Shown: piece by piece, positions 1-13,357 of the stretch
How the letters are laid out: the number at the start of each line of letters is the position of its first letter
Position numbering within the stretch: the stretch's first letter is position 1
Assembly: GCA_032433765.1 (NCBI GenBank)
Contig: JAVIAB010000046.1
Location: forward strand, 59,465,482-59,529,481
DNA: 64,000 nt
Source of the DNA: Megaustenia siamemsis
Lineage: Eukaryota > Mollusca > Gastropoda > Stylommatophora > Ariophantidae
Direction of reading: 5' to 3'
Notes under the pieces: generated by a model
The model's input: only the letters and a program-made list of their open reading frames with translations
What the model was told of the DNA's origin: nothing
Database searches by the model: none
Position numbers and translations under genes: made by a program

Positions 1-2032
1 GGACGTATTGCTGTCTCCATGAATGTCAGCTATCACACCAGTATGCTGGACGTATTGCTGTCTCCATGAATGTCAGCTATCACACCAGTATGCTGGACGT
101 ATTGCTGTCTCCATGAATGTCAGCTATCACACCAGTATGCTGGACGTATTGCTGTCTCCATGAATGTCAGCTATCACACAAGTGTGCTGGACGTATTGCT
201 GTCTCCATGAATGTCAGCTATCACACAGGCATGCTGGACGTATTGCTGTCTCCATGAATGTCAGCTATCACACCAGCATGCTGGACGTATTGCTGTCTCC
301 ATGAATGTCAGCTATCACACCAGTATGCTGGACGTATTGCTGTCTCCATGAATGTCAGCTATCACACAGGCATGCTGGACGTTTTGCTGTCTCCATGAAT
401 GTCAGCTATCACACAGGCATGCTGGACGTATCACTGTCTCCATGAATGTCAGCTATCACACAAGTGTGCTGGACGTATTGCTGTCTCCATGAATGTCAGC
501 TATCACACAAGTATGCTGGACGTATCGCTGTCTCCATGAATGTCAGCTATCACACAAGTGTGCTGGATGTATTGCTGTCTCCATGAATGTCAGCTATCAC
601 ACAAGTATGCTGGACGTATTGCTGTCTCCATGAATGTCAGCTATCACACCAGTATGCTGGACGTATTGCTGTCTCCATGAATGTCAGCTATCACACAAGC
701 ATGCTGGACGTATTGCTGTCTCCATAAATGTCAGCTATCACACAAGTGTGCTGGACGTATTGCTGTCTCCATAAATGTCAGCTATCACACAAGTATGCTG
801 GACGTATTGCTGTCTCCATGAATGTCAGCTATCACACAAGTGTGCTGGACGTATTGCTGTCTCCATGAATGTCAGCTATCACACAAGTATGCTGGACGTA
901 TTGCTGTCTCCATGAATGTCAGCTATCACACCAGTATGCTGGACGTATTGCTGTCTCCATGAATGTCAGCTATCACACCAGTATGCTGGACGTATTGCTG
1001 TCTCCATGAATGTCAGCTATCACACAGGCATGCTGGACGTATTGCTGTCTCCATGAATGTCAGCTATCACACAGGCATGCTGGACGTATTGCTGTCTCCA
1101 TGAATGTCAGCTATCACACAAGCATGCTGGACGTATTGCTGTCTCCATGAATGTCAACTATCACACCAGTGTGCTGGACGTATTGCTGTCTCCATGAATG
1201 TCAGCTATCACACCAGTATGCTGGACGTATTGCTGTCTCCATGAATGTCAGCTATCACACAAGTGTGCTGGACGTATTGCTGTCTCCATGAATGTCAGCT
1301 ATCACACCAGTATGCTGGACGTATTGCTGTCTCCATGAATGTCAGCTATCACACAAGTATGCTGGACGTATTGCTGTCTCCATGAATGTCAGCTATCACA
1401 CTAGTATGCTGGACGTATTGCTGTCTCCATGAATGTCAGCTATCACACAAGTATGCTGGACGTATTGCTGTCTCCATGAATGTCAACTATCACACCAGCA
1501 TGCTGGACGTATTGCTGTCTCCATGAATGTCAACTATCACACCAGCATGCTGGACGTATTGCTGTCTCCATGAATGTCAGCTATCACACAAGTATGCTGG
1601 ACGTATTGCTGTCTCCATGAATGTCAGCTATCACACAAGTATGCTGGACGTATTGCTGTCTCCATGAATGTCAGCTATCACACAGGCATGCTGGACGTAT
1701 TGCTGTCTCCATGAATGTCAGCTATCACACAGGCATGCTGGACGTATTGCTGTCTCCATGAATGTCAGCTATCACACAGGCATGCTGGACGTATTGCTGT
1801 CTCCATGAATGTCAGCTATCACACCAGTGTGCTGGACGTATTGCTGTCTCCATGAATGTCAGATATCACACAAGTATGCTGGACGTATTGCTGTCTCCAT
1901 GAATGTCAGCTATCACACAAGTGTGCTGGACGTATTGCTGTCTCCATGAATGTCAGCTATCACACAAGTATGCTGGACGTATTGCTGTCTCCATGAATGT
2001 CAACTATCACACCAGCATGCTGGACGTATTGG
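1..2032. repeat. 47-bp minisatellite array, about 43 copies
   Basis: Tandem units of 47 bp tagged by CTGGACGTATTGCTGTCTCC run from the first base, so the array continues to the left of the window. Units differ mainly at a few recurring positions (CACACCAGTATG, CACACAAGTGTG, CACACAGGCATG). No coding potential is credited. The right end breaks off at GGACGTATTGGACGTAG, directly against a dispersed repeat. Confidence 0.97.
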
Positions 2033-2039
2033 ACGTAGA

Positions 2040-2320
2040 GGCAGAATCCCCCTACAGAAAAGATCATCTGCTGCCTTGCAGGAAGATTGGGGACAATCAA
2101 AAGCTAAGGAATGCAAACCTGAATAAAATGCTGGCTGAAATCGGATGCACTGGGCCACTGGTGCAGAACACAGTGCAACGTTTTAACGGGTGTTCAATCA
2201 GAGTGGATCTGGCAGACTCTAATTGTGATATTCTGTCTGTGGGGGCGATCAACACACTTAACCTGACAGCTGTCTTCATGTGAGAGTCTGCAATCCTACT
2301 CTGATTGAGTCCTGATCGCA
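2040..2320 (+). repeat. Dispersed repeat of unknown class, copy 1, with (GA)n tail
   Basis: About 280 bp starting GCAGAATCCCCCTACAGAAA is nearly identical to 60831-61100. Both copies end at GATCGCAGAGAG followed by a GA microsatellite, so this looks like the 3' end of a mobile element with a (GA)n tail. The plus-strand frame (residues ending VGAINTLNLTAVFM, stop TGA at 2281) is largely kept between copies, with one 6-bp in-frame difference and a 1-bp indel further upstream. I do not recognise the peptide. The orientation assumes the GA tail is the 3' end. The 5' junction abuts the 47-bp array. Confidence 0.75.
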
Positions 2321-2411
2321 GAGAGAGAGAGAGAGAGAGAGTGAGAGAGAGAGAGAGAGTGAGAGAGAGTGAGAGAGAGAGAGTGAGAGAGAGAGTGAGA
2401 GAGAGAGAGAG

Positions 2412-2452
<41 letters not shown>
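2320..2452. repeat. (GA)n microsatellite with GTGA interruptions
   Basis: Almost pure GA dinucleotides with interspersed GTGAGA. It is the tail of the dispersed repeat at 2040-2320. Apparent serine/leucine-rich open frames on the minus strand are products of the dinucleotide repeat. Confidence 0.97.
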
Positions 2453-2456
<4 letters not shown>

Positions 2457-2769
2457 ATTTTGATCGTTTCTTCCTTCGATCCCGATATCCATGTCGGGTA
2501 GGTTTTTTTTACTTTTTTTTTATTTTTCGAAATTCGCTCCTTATGGTGGTCAAAATACCCGCACGATTATCTCTATATATTTGAAATCTATTGTGGCACT
2601 ATAAGGATGGAACATTTGTTCAAATGAATAAATTCGTTTAACCCGATAGCTACTGGAACATTTAACATTTATATATATATATATGTGTATGTGTGTGTTG
2701 CACACACACGCTTTTGCGCGCGCACACACACACGTTTATTTCCCGTAAGAGTTTGACTTGCACATTAAT
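2453..2769. other. AT-rich unique spacer with short TA/TG/CA tracts
   Basis: No gene is seen. It holds a (TA)n(TG)n tract near 2670-2700 and CA/CG-rich dinucleotides to about 2735, then the left edge of the next tandem array. Confidence 0.7.
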
Positions 2770-3365
2770 GAAGACCTAGTTCTTAGATGTTCACTTTCTT
2801 GCTAGACAATAGCTGTCTGATACAGCCTGACAGACCTAGTATGTGCTTGAACATAGTTCTTAGATGTTCACTTTCTTGCTAGACAATAGCTGTCTGATAC
2901 AGCCTGACAGACCTAGTATGTGCTTGAACATAGTTCTTAGATGTTCACTTTCTTGCTAGACAATAGCTGTCTGATACAGCCTGACAGACCTAGTATGTGC
3001 TTGAACGGATGAAGATCTAGTTCTTAGATGTTCACTTTCTTGCTAGACAATAGCTGCCTGATATAGCCTGACAAGACCTAGTATGTGCTTGAACGGATGA
3101 AGATCTAGTTCTTAGATGTTCACTTTCTTGCTAGATAATAGCTGTCTGATATAGCCTGACAAGACCTAGTATGTGCTTGAACGGATGAAGATCTAGTTCT
3201 TAGATGTTCACTTTCTTGCTAGACAATAGCTGCCTGATATAGCCTGACAAGACCTAGTATGTGCTTGAACGGATGAAGATCTAGTTCTTAGATGTTCACT
3301 TTCTTGCTAGACAATAGCTGCCTGATATAGCCTGACAAGACCTAGTATGTGCTTCAACGGATCAT
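2770..3365. repeat. 77/88-bp tandem repeat, about 7 copies
   Basis: Units are tagged by TTCTTAGATGTTCACTTTCT. Spacing is 77 bp for the first two intervals, then 87-88 bp, because later units gain GGATGAAGATC before the tag. The array therefore holds two subfamilies side by side. Confidence 0.95.
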
Positions 3366-3739
3366 GCCTGAACAAAAAGTTGACCAAACCTGCAAAACAA
3401 CAAATTAGTGTAACTTTAAAGTATATGAGAATGTAAACTACATTACTGTACATTATATGGAACAAAATATAATAAATGTTAATATGAGTTAATTAAACAA
3501 TATCATGATATGTGAGATTGTTTAGTATTTATTTATTTTGTTTTTTGGCTTCACCAGCTTTCACCTCTGGCGAAGTCCCTAGAGACTAGTAACTGCATTT
3601 TACTTTTTTTTCTTGTTAATCCGTTTTTCCCTGGCAGCCGTGTGCACAGGGGTCCCTCGCCGCACAGGCAGATAACTCCGTCTTCAGAGGTACTCATATT
3701 TTTTTCAGTTTATGAATAATTGACGTTCCAAGCCGGACC
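3366..3739. other. Unique spacer, no gene recognised
   Basis: AT-rich sequence with no persuasive open frame. Around 3545-3590 the words TTCACCAGCTTTCACC and CTGGCGAAGTCCC could pair locally, but nothing identifies a known element. Confidence 0.5.
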
Positions 3740-4031
3740 TCACTGCTGGGACCAGAGATGGTTACCGCAGAGGGAAATCATACATTTAGTTATTTGCGGG
3801 TCATCATCATTGCACTCGGAACATGTCCATCGGTGCTGAGATCCCCTCCTCAGCAAGTCCCGCAGTGTCCCAGTTTTTATATAAATGTATATGTGGCCAA
3901 TTTGATTCTTCGTTCTGTTGACCAAGTCCATGTTTTCCCATCATCTCTACCAAGTCTCGATTGTCTAATCCAACTTTCCCGTTTAGATCTCCCATCAAGA
4001 TGATATCTTCAACTCGTCTTCCATCTGACAT
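3740..4031 (-). pseudogene. Chimeric LINE scrap: endonuclease fragment joined to an RNase H-LINE C-terminus
   Basis: Read on the minus strand, the right part (about 3890-4031) encodes DIILMGDLNGKVGLDN and, in another frame, NRTKNQIGHI. These are typical of the apurinic-like (EEP) endonuclease of non-LTR retrotransposons. The left part (about 3745-3875) encodes TLRDLLRRG and WTCSECNDDDP, the C-terminus of the RNase H-bearing LINE also present at 33211-33639. The two belong to different parts of an ORF2, and probably to different families, and are joined within about 20 bp with frame changes. It is a dead fragment. The assignment of each half is by motif only. Confidence 0.75.
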
Positions 4032-5084
4032 TGCAACTGTTTATAGAATTAATCTGTAACTAAATATTCCTTATCATTGGTTGCTACATATCATATTTTA
4101 TCATTTACATTTATCAAAAGGCCCGGATGTTTGTTGATACTTCACATCTGTTTTTGGTCTCCCTTTGAATTCCGTGAAAATGTACATCCCATGTGTGTTT
4201 GTAGGTGTAGAGTTATATGTTATTTCCCATGAGCGATCTCCTGCATTATTTCCCTTTATTTATTTGATTAAACTAGCACATTTGACTTCTACAATCATTG
4301 GCCTCAAATTGATGATATTTTTCATTATCTTATCATAAATCAAATTGCAACAATTCCTTACCTTATATTATTGTTCCTTGTATTTTTACATTTTATTCGT
4401 TAAAACCAATGTTATTATTATTTGTTGTCACATGTCCAAATGTTTCCTATTCTAGTACTATTTCTAAATATATATATATATAATTACCTTATTGTGTAAT
4501 GCGGAATCTTTTTTTCTTGACTGCTACAAGCAGAACTTTTTGTTATCATATTTATTTCCCTCATTTTTTTCTTGAATTAATGACTTCATCTGGCGCTACA
4601 CACAAGTAGTGATATTGATTGTCTGCACACAGCTGTTATCTATTCTCGGAATTGCTTTTATTTCCACTCAAATTAAATACTTTTTCACAAAATTAGTGCT
4701 ATTTGTATTTATTTCAACTCGTTTTTAAAATTCATGTTCTACTTCCGCTTGATGATTATTTCTCTTCAGCAACTGTTGTCATAAAGAGGTCGTTAATCGA
4801 GCGTCTACAGTTGTAGTTGACATCAGGTTGTGTAGTTTAAGCTCCAACAACTGCATTCAGCCTGGTATTGGTGAGTGTGTTCCTTCCTCCAGATATCGCA
4901 TCACTTCCTTGACTAGGCACAGCGAGACCTCGCCAAAACGTTTCCACACAACAGACTACAATAGCTCATTGTGTCCTTTTGAAGTCATACATTAGCAAAA
5001 CCTGACAATAGCATTTCGTCTCCATCAATTATATTTTATTATGTAAGGGTCCATGTCTAGGTGCACACACGCACATACTTATTG
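4032..5084. other. AT-rich intergenic DNA, nothing recognised
   Basis: About 1 kb of low-complexity, AT-rich sequence with a short TA microsatellite near 4467-4482. No open frame of note, no RNA gene and no clear mobile element ends are visible. Confidence 0.6.
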
Positions 5085-6916
5085 TGAAAAGATAAACACG
5101 TTTTAGAAACATTGTTGTATATGTCTGTCTGTCTCTCTACTGCCATGTATGTAAAGATAAGTTTTATAAATATTGCTTATGTGTCTGTCTGTCTACTGCC
5201 ATGTATATAAAGATAAGTTTTAGAAATATTGTTGTATATGTCTGTCTGTCTCTCTACTGCCATGTATATAAAGATAAGTTTTAGAAACATTGTTGTATAT
5301 GTCTGTCTGTCTCTCTACTGCCATGTATATAAAGATAAGTTTTAGAAATATTGTTGTATATGTCTGTCTGTCTCTCTACTGCCATGTATATAAAGATAAG
5401 TTTTAGAAACATTGTTGTATATGTCTGTCTGTCTCTCTACTGCCATGTATATAAAGATAAGTTTTAGAAACATTGTTGTATATGTCTGTCTGTCTCTCTA
5501 CTGCCATGTATATAAAGATAAGTTTTAGAAATATTGCTGTATATGTCTGTCTGTCTCTCTACTGCCATGTATATAAAGATAAGTTTTAGAAACATTGTTG
5601 TATATGTCTGTCTGTCTCTCTACTGCCATGTATATAAAGATAAGTTTTAGAAACATTGTTGTATATGTCTGTCTGTCTCTCTACTGCCATGTATATAAAG
5701 ATAAGTTTTAGAAATATTGTTGTATATGTCTGTCTGTCTCTCTACTGCCATGTATATAAAGATAAGTTTTAGAAATATTGTTGTATATGTCTGTCTGTCT
5801 CTCTACTGCCATGTATATAAAGATAAGCTTTAGAAACATTGTTGTATATGTCTGTCTGTCTCTCTACTGCTATGTATATAACGATAAGTTTTAGAAATAT
5901 TGTTGTATGTCTGTCTGTCTCTCTACTGCCATGTATATAAAGATAAGTTTTAGAAATATTGTTGTATATGTCTGTCTGTCTCTCTACTGCCATGTATATA
6001 AAGATAAGTTTTAGAAATATTGTTGTATATGTCTGTCTGTCTCTCTACTGCCATGTATATAAAGATAAGTTTTAGAAATATTGTTGTATGTGTCTGTCTC
6101 TCTACTGCCATGTATATAAAGATAAGTTTTAGAAATATTGTTGTATATGTCTGTCTGTCTACTGCCATGTATATAAAGATAAGTTTTAGAATTATTGCTG
6201 TATGTATCTGTCTGTCTACTGCCATGTATATAAAGATAAGTTTTAGAAATAGTGTTGTATATGTCCGTCTGTCTGTCTACTACCATGTATATAAAGATAA
6301 GTTTAAGAAATATTGCTGTATGTGTCTGTCTGTCTACTGCCATGTATATAAAGATAAGTTTTAGAAATATTGTTGTATATGTCTGTCTCTCTACTGCCAT
6401 GTATATAAAGATAAGTTTTAGAAATATTGTTGTATATGTCTGTCTGTCTCTCTACTGCCATGTATATAAAGATAAGTTTTAGAAATATTGTTGGATGTGT
6501 CTGTCTCTCTACTGCCATGTATATAAAGATAAGTTTTAGAAATATTGTTGTATATGTCTGTCTGTCTCTCTACTGCCATGTATATAAAGATAAGTTTTAG
6601 AAACATTGTTGTATATGTCTGTCTGTCTGTCTACTGCCATGTATATAAAGATAAGTTTTAGAAATATTGTTGTATATGTCTGTCTGTCTACTGCCATGTA
6701 TATAAAGATAAGTTTTAGAATTATTGTTGTATATGTCTGTCTGTCTACTGCCATGTATATAAAGATAAGTTTTAGAAATAGTGTTGTATATGTCTGTCTG
6801 TCTGTCTGTCTACTACCATGTATATAAAGATAAGTTTTAGAAATATTGCTGTATGTGTCTGTCTGTATACTGCCATGTATATAAAGATAAGTTTTAGAAA
6901 TATTGTTGTATATGTA

Positions 6917-6958
<42 letters not shown>

Positions 6959-9900
6959 CTGCCATGTATATAAAGATAAGTTTTAGAAATATTGTTGTAT
7001 GTGTCTGTCTGTCTCTCTACTGCCATGCATATAAAGATAAGTTTTAGAAATATTGTTGTATATGTCTGTCTGTCTGTCTACTGCCATGTATATAAAGATA
7101 AGTTTTAGAAACATTGTTGTATATGTCTGTCTGTCTCTCTACTGCCATGTATATAAAGATAAGTTTTAGAAACGTTGTATATGTCTGTCTGTCTCTCTCC
7201 TGCCATGTATATAAAGATAAGTTTTAGAAACATTGTTGTATATGTCTGTCTGTCTCTCTACTGCTATGTATATAACGATAAGTTTTAGAAATATTGTTGT
7301 ATGTCTGTCTGTCTCTCTACTGCCATGTATATAAAGATAAGTTTTAGAAATATTGTTGTATATGTCTGTCTGTCTCTTTACTGCCATGTATATAAAGATA
7401 AGTTTTAGAAATATTGTTGTATATGTCTGTCTGTCTCTCTACTGCCATGTATATAAAGATAAGTTTTAGAAATATTGTTGTATGTGTCTGTCTCTCTACT
7501 GCCATGTATATAAAGATAAGTTTTAGAAATATTGTTGTATATGTCTGTCTGTCTCTCTACTGCCATGTATATAAAGATAAGTTTTAGAAACATTGTTGTA
7601 TATGTCTGTCTGTCTGTCTACTGCCATGTATATAAAGATAAGTTTTAGAAATATTGTTGTATATGTCTGTCTGTCTACTGCCATGTATATAAAGATATGT
7701 TTTAGAATTATTGCTGTATGTATCTGTCTGTCTACTGCCATGTATATAAAGATAAGTTTTAGAAATAGTGTTGTATATGTCCGTCTGTCTGTCTACTACC
7801 ATGTATATAAAGATAAGTTTTAGAAATATTGCTGTATGTGTCTGTCTGTCTACTGCCATGTATATAAAGATAAGTTTTAGAAATATTGTTGTATATGTAT
7901 GTCTGTCTGTCTGTCTACTGCCATGTATATAAAGATAAGTTTTAGAAATATTGTTGTATATGTCTGTCTGTCTCTCTACTGCCATGTATATAAAGATAAG
8001 TTTTAGAAATATTGTTGTATGTGTCTGTCTCTCTACTGCCATGTATATAAAGATAAGTTTTAGAAATATTGTTGTATATGTCTGTCTGTCTCTCTACTGC
8101 CATGTATATAAAGATAAGTTTTAGAAACATTGTTGTATATGTCTGTCTGTCTGTCTACTGCCATGTATATAAAGATAAGTTTTAGAAATATTGTTGTATG
8201 TGTCTGTCTGTCTCTCTACTGCCATATATATAAAGATAAATTTTAGAAATATTGTTGTATATGTCTGTCTGTCTCTCTACTGCCATGTATATAAAGATAA
8301 GTTTTAGAAACATTGTTGTATATGTCTGTCTGTCTCTCTACTGCCATGTATATAAAGATAAGTTTTAGAAACATTGTTGTATATGTCTGTCTCTCTACTG
8401 CTATGTATATAACGATAAGTTTTAGAAATATTGTTGTATGTCTGTCTGTCTCTCTACTGCCATGTATATAAAGATAAGTTTTAGAAATATTGTTGTATAT
8501 GTCTGTCTGTCTCTCTACTGCCATGTATATAAAGATGAGTTTTAGAAATATTGTTGTATATGTCTGTCTGTCTCTCTACTGCCATGTATATAAAGATAAG
8601 TTTTAGAAATATTGTTGTATGTGTCTGTCTCTCTACTGCCATGTATATAAAGATAAGTTTTAGAAATATTGTTGTATATGTCTGTCTGTCTCTCTACTGC
8701 CATGTATATAAAGATAAGTTTTAGAAACATTGTTGTATATGTCTGTCTGTCTGTCTACTGCCATTTATATAAAGATACGTTTTAGAAATATTGTTGTACA
8801 TGTCTGTCTCTCTACTGCCATGTATATAAAGATAAGTTTTAGAAATATTGTTGTATATGTCTGTCTGTCTACTACCATGTATATAAAGATAAGTTTTAGA
8901 AATATTGCTGTATGTGTCTGTTTGTCTACTGCCATGTATATAAAGATAAGTTTTAGAAATATTGTTGTGTGTGTCTGTCTGTCTGTCTGTCTACTGCCAT
9001 GTATATAAAGATAAGTTTTAGAAATATTGTTGTATATGTCTGTCTGTCTGTCTGTCTGTCTACTGCCATGTATATAAAGATAAGTTTTAGAAATATTGTT
9101 GTGTGTGTCTGTCTGTCTGTGTCTCTACTGCCATGTATATAAAGATAAGTTTTAGAAATATTGTTGTATATGTCTGTCTGTCTCTCTACTGCCATGTATA
9201 TAAAGATAAGTTTTAGAAATATTGTTGTATATGTCTGTCTGTCTCTCTACTGCCATGTATATAAAGATAAGTTTTAGAAACATTGTTGTATATGTCTGTC
9301 TGTCTCTCTACTGCCATGTATATAAGATAAGTTTTAGAAACATTGTTGTATATGTCTGTCTGTCTCTCTACTGCCATGTATATAAAGATAAGTTTTAGAA
9401 ACATTGTTGTATATGTCTGTCTGTCTCTCTACTGCCAAGTATATAAAGATAAGTTTTAGAAATATTGTTGTATATGTCTGTCTGTCTCTCTACTGCCATG
9501 TATATAAAGATAAGTTTTAGAAATATTGTTGTATATGTCTGTCTGTCTCTCTACTGCCATGTATATAAAGATAAGTTTTAGAAACATTGTTGTATATGTC
9601 TGTCTGTCTCTCTACTGCTATGTATATAACGATAAGTTTTAGAAATATTGTTGTATGTCTGTCTGTCTCTCTACTGCCATGTATATAAAGATAAGTTTTA
9701 GAAATATTGTTGTATAGGTCTGTCTGTCTCTCTACTGTCATGTATATAAAGATGAGTTTTAGAAATATTGTTGTATATGTCTGTCTGTCTGTCTACTGCC
9801 ATGTATATAAAGATAAGTTTTAGAAATATTGCTGTATATGTCTGTCTGTCTCTCTACTGCCATGTATATAAAGATAAGTTTTAGAAACATTGCTGTATAT

Positions 9901-11626
9901 GTCTGTCTGTCTCTCTACTGCCATGTATATAAAGATAAGTTTTAGAAACATTGTTGTATATGTCTGTCTGTCTCTCTACTGCCATGTATATAAAGATAAG
10001 TTTTAGAAACATTGCTGTATATGTCTGTCTGTCTCTCTACTGCCATGTATATAAAGATAAGTTTTAGAAACATTGTTGTATATGTCTGTCTGTCTCTCTA
10101 CTGCCATGTATATAAAGATAAGTTTTAGAAATATTGTTGTATATGTATGTCTGTCTCTCTACTGCCATGTATATAAAGATAAGTTTTAGAAACATTGTTG
10201 TATATGTCTGTCTGTCTCTCTACTGCCATGTATATAAAGATAAGTTTTAGAAACATTGTTGTATATGTCTGTCTGTCTCTCTACTGCCATGTATATAAAG
10301 ATAAGTTTTAGAAACATTGTTGTATGTCTGTCTGTCTCTCTACTGCCATGTATATAAGATAAGTTTTAGAAATATTGTTGTATATGTCTGTCTGTCTCTC
10401 TACTGCCATGTATATAAAGATAAGTTTTAGAAACATTGTTGTATATGTCTGTCTGTCTCTCTACTGCCATGTATATAAAGATAAGTTTTAGAAACATTGT
10501 TGTATATGTCTGTCTGTCTCTCTACTGCCATGTATATAAAGATAAGTTTTAGAAACATTGTTGTATATGTCTGTCTGTCTCTCTACTGCCATGTATTTAA
10601 AGATAAGTTTTGGAAACATTGTTGTATATGTCTGTCTGTCTCTCTACTGCCATGTATATAAAGATAAGTTTTAGAAACATTGTTGTATATGTCTGTCTGT
10701 CTCTCTACTGCCATGTATATAAAGATAAGTTTTAGAAACATTGTTGTATATGTCTGTCTGTCTCTCTACTGCCATGTATATATAGATAAGTTTTAGAAAT
10801 ATTTGTTGTATATGTCTGTCTGTCTCTCTACTGCCATGTATATAAAGATAAGTTTTTGAAATATTGTTGTATATGTCTGTCTGTCTCTCTACTGCCATGT
10901 ATATAAAGATAAGTTTTAGAAACATTGTTGTATATGTCTGTCTGTCTCTCTACTGCTATGTATATAACGATTAGTTTTAGAAATATTGTTGTATGTCTGT
11001 CTGTCTCTCTACTGCCATGTATATAAAGATAAGTTTTAGAAATATTGTTGTATATGTCTGTCTGTCTCTCTACTGCCATGTATATAAGATAAGTTTTAGA
11101 AATATTGTTGTATATGTCTGTCTGTCTCTCTACTGCCATGTATATAAAGATAAGTTTTAGAAATATTGTTGTATGTGCCTGTCTCTCTACTGCCATGTAT
11201 ATAAAGATAAGTTTTAGAAATATTGTTGTATATGTCTGTCTGTCTCTCTACTGCCATGTATATAAAGATAAGTTTCTGTCTCTCTACTGCCATGTATATA
11301 AAGATAAGTTTTAGAAACATTGTTGTATATGTCTGTCTGTCTGTCTACTGCCATGTATATAAAGATAAGTTTTAGAAATATTGTTGTATATGTCTGTCTG
11401 TCTACTGCCATGTATATAAAGATAAGTTTTAGAATTATTGCTGTATGTATCTGTCTGTCTACTGCCATGTATATAAAGATAAGTTTTAGAAATAGTGTTG
11501 TATATGTCCGTCTGTCTGTCTACTACCATGTATATAAAGATAAGTTTTAGAAATATTGCTGTATGTGTCTGTCTGTCTACTGCCATGTATATAAAGATAA
11601 GTTTTAGAAATATTGTTGTATATGTA

Positions 11627-11660
<34 letters not shown>

Positions 11661-11776
11661 CTGCCATGTATATAAAGATAAGTTTTAGAAATATTGTTGT
11701 GTGTGTCTGTCTGTCTGTCTCTCTACTGCCATGTATATAAAGATAAGTTTTAGAAATATTGTTGTACATGTCTGTC
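5085..11776. repeat. 61-bp minisatellite array, left block, about 110 copies
   Basis: Units of 61 bp are tagged by AAAGATAAGTTTTAGAAA and a variable (GTCT)n stretch before CTACTGCCATGTATAT. Units vary to about 57 or 65 bp by gain or loss of GTCT steps, up to a long (GTCT)n run at 6910-6956. Because 61 is 1 modulo 3 the three frames rotate, giving many short YLYIHGS-type open frames on both strands that are not genes. Marker variants recur every 1.1-1.4 kb (see findings). The block ends where a LINE inserted. Confidence 0.98.
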
Positions 11777-13357
11777 ATTGGTTTCCGGTTGTTTCCAAAA
11801 TGGAGGAATTATTTTTCTCCGGCTTGGTATAGAACCGTTGATCAGAGGTTTAACAAGCCGCTATCGTAAAAACGATGTTGTTAATGAAACGTAGACCTGA
11901 TACAGAATGTGTAAATTAGCAGTAGATAGTAGTGATAGTTTTTTCGGCCCAATCATTGTTAAGATCCCAAAAAAGGGCAATCTTAGAGATTGTAACAATT
12001 GGAGAGGCGTGACACTTTTGTCAGTTGCCTCAAAATTATTCTGTAAAATCATCCTAAATAGAATAAAGGATTCAATTGATACAGTAATGCGTGAAGAACA
12101 GGCTGGGTTTAGAAAAGGGAGAAGCTGTCTTGACCACATTTTCACTCTACGACTTATATTGGAGGAACACATTGAAAAGCAAAAACCTTTTGTACTTAAC
12201 TTCATCGACTTCAAAAAAGCATTTGATAGTATTCATAGAGATTCTTTGTGGAAAATTCTGAAGCAATATGGCTTACCATCAAAAATCATAAATATTATCA
12301 AAGACATGTATGATGGTTACACATGTGCAGTTCGAACAGAGGAAGGACTGAGCGAATGTTTCCCAATAGAAACTGGGGTTAAACAAGGATGTATTTTATC
12401 GCCCTTGTTATTTGGAATTGTTATGGACTTCATAATGAAGAAATGCTGCACTGGTAATAAAGGCATCGAATGGATACAAGGAGACCATTTGGAGGACCTG
12501 GACTTTGCTGATGACATAGTTCTCATCAGCAATCAGATAAAAACGATGCAGGAAAACACAAATGAACTATCATCAATAGCCAGCAAAATTGGGCTTGAGG
12601 TCAATCATGAAAAGACTAAAGTCATGAAAAGTTTAATTCCAACAAGTGACAAAATATACATGGAAAACAAACCATAGAAGAGATCGATCACTTCATCTAT
12701 CTTGGAAGTCACATTGATCGAGAAGGGATACGAGCAAAGAAATTAGAATCAGACTGGCTAAAGCAGCAATGTCTTTCAGAAGCCTTGAAAAGTTGTGGAA
12801 ATCAAAACTCATTAGCACAAACACAAAACTTAGGCTATTCAAATCAAATGTACTATCAACCCTTACGTATGCGTGTGAAAGCTGGAAAAAAACAAGAGAT
12901 ATAGAAACAAAGTTGAACGCATTCGAAAATAAATGTCTAAGGAAAATACTTGGTATAGAATGGAACGAATTCAAAACAAACGAGGAAATTAGAGAAATCG
13001 CCAATCAACCACTAATATCTTCAGTAATAAAGAAAAGACGATGGTCATACGTTGGACATGTGATGAGAAGAGATAATAATCGAATAGCAAAGCAAGCCCT
13101 CATATGGGAAACAACAGGTAAAAGAAAAGAGGAAGACCCAGGTAGACACTGAGAAGAACATTGATGAGAGAGGCAAGAGCAGCAGGAATCGGCTCCCTCA
13201 ATGAGATAGAACTGCTTGCACAGAACAGAGACAGATGGCGAGATTTGATAAAATATCTTTAAAAGAAAACTGCTAGAACAAAAATTCATATAGGAGAAGG
13301 TGTATCTTGGTCTACGCCCTATGGGCCGGTTACGGCTCGAAAGGTCAATAGATAGAT
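11777..13357 (+). mobile_element. Non-LTR retrotransposon (LINE-A), 5'-truncated, (ATAG)n tail, inserted in the 61-bp array
   Basis: The 61-bp array is cleanly interrupted. The flanks carry ATGTCTGTC at 11768-11776 and again at 13358-13366, a plausible 9-bp target-site duplication, although it lies inside repeat sequence. The 3' end reads GCTCGAAAGGTCAATAGATA, a short (ATAG)n tail. A second copy of this 3' end lies on the minus strand at 50247-50742. The first 170 bp or so (11777-11950) do not read as the expected upstream ORF2, so the 5' end is deleted or rearranged. Confidence 0.92.
11907..13262 (+). pseudogene. LINE-A ORF2 remnant: reverse transcriptase plus C-terminal domain, frameshifted
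   Basis: The first open stretch (11907-12677) reads as a non-LTR reverse transcriptase. It shows the NNWRGVTLLSVASKLFCKII block, EEQAGFRKGRS, motif A NFIDFKKAFDSIH, motif B TGVKQGCILSPLL and the catalytic motif C LDFADDIVLIS. The two motif C aspartates are intact. A frameshift near 12672 and another near 12740 interrupt the thumb region. The next stretch (12769-13152) has the SNVLSTLTYACESW and RRWSYVGHVMRRDN blocks typical of the region after RT. A further frameshift near 13140 leads to a terminal DRWRDLIKYL and stop at 13260-13262. The enzyme would have copied its own RNA at a nicked target. This copy cannot make a full protein, and the endonuclease part is missing. The exact LINE clade is not assigned; the style is RTE-like. 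Confidence 0.9.

Noticed and set aside
2097..2492. Serine/leucine-rich minus-strand frames
   Set aside because: They are translations of the (GA)n microsatellite.
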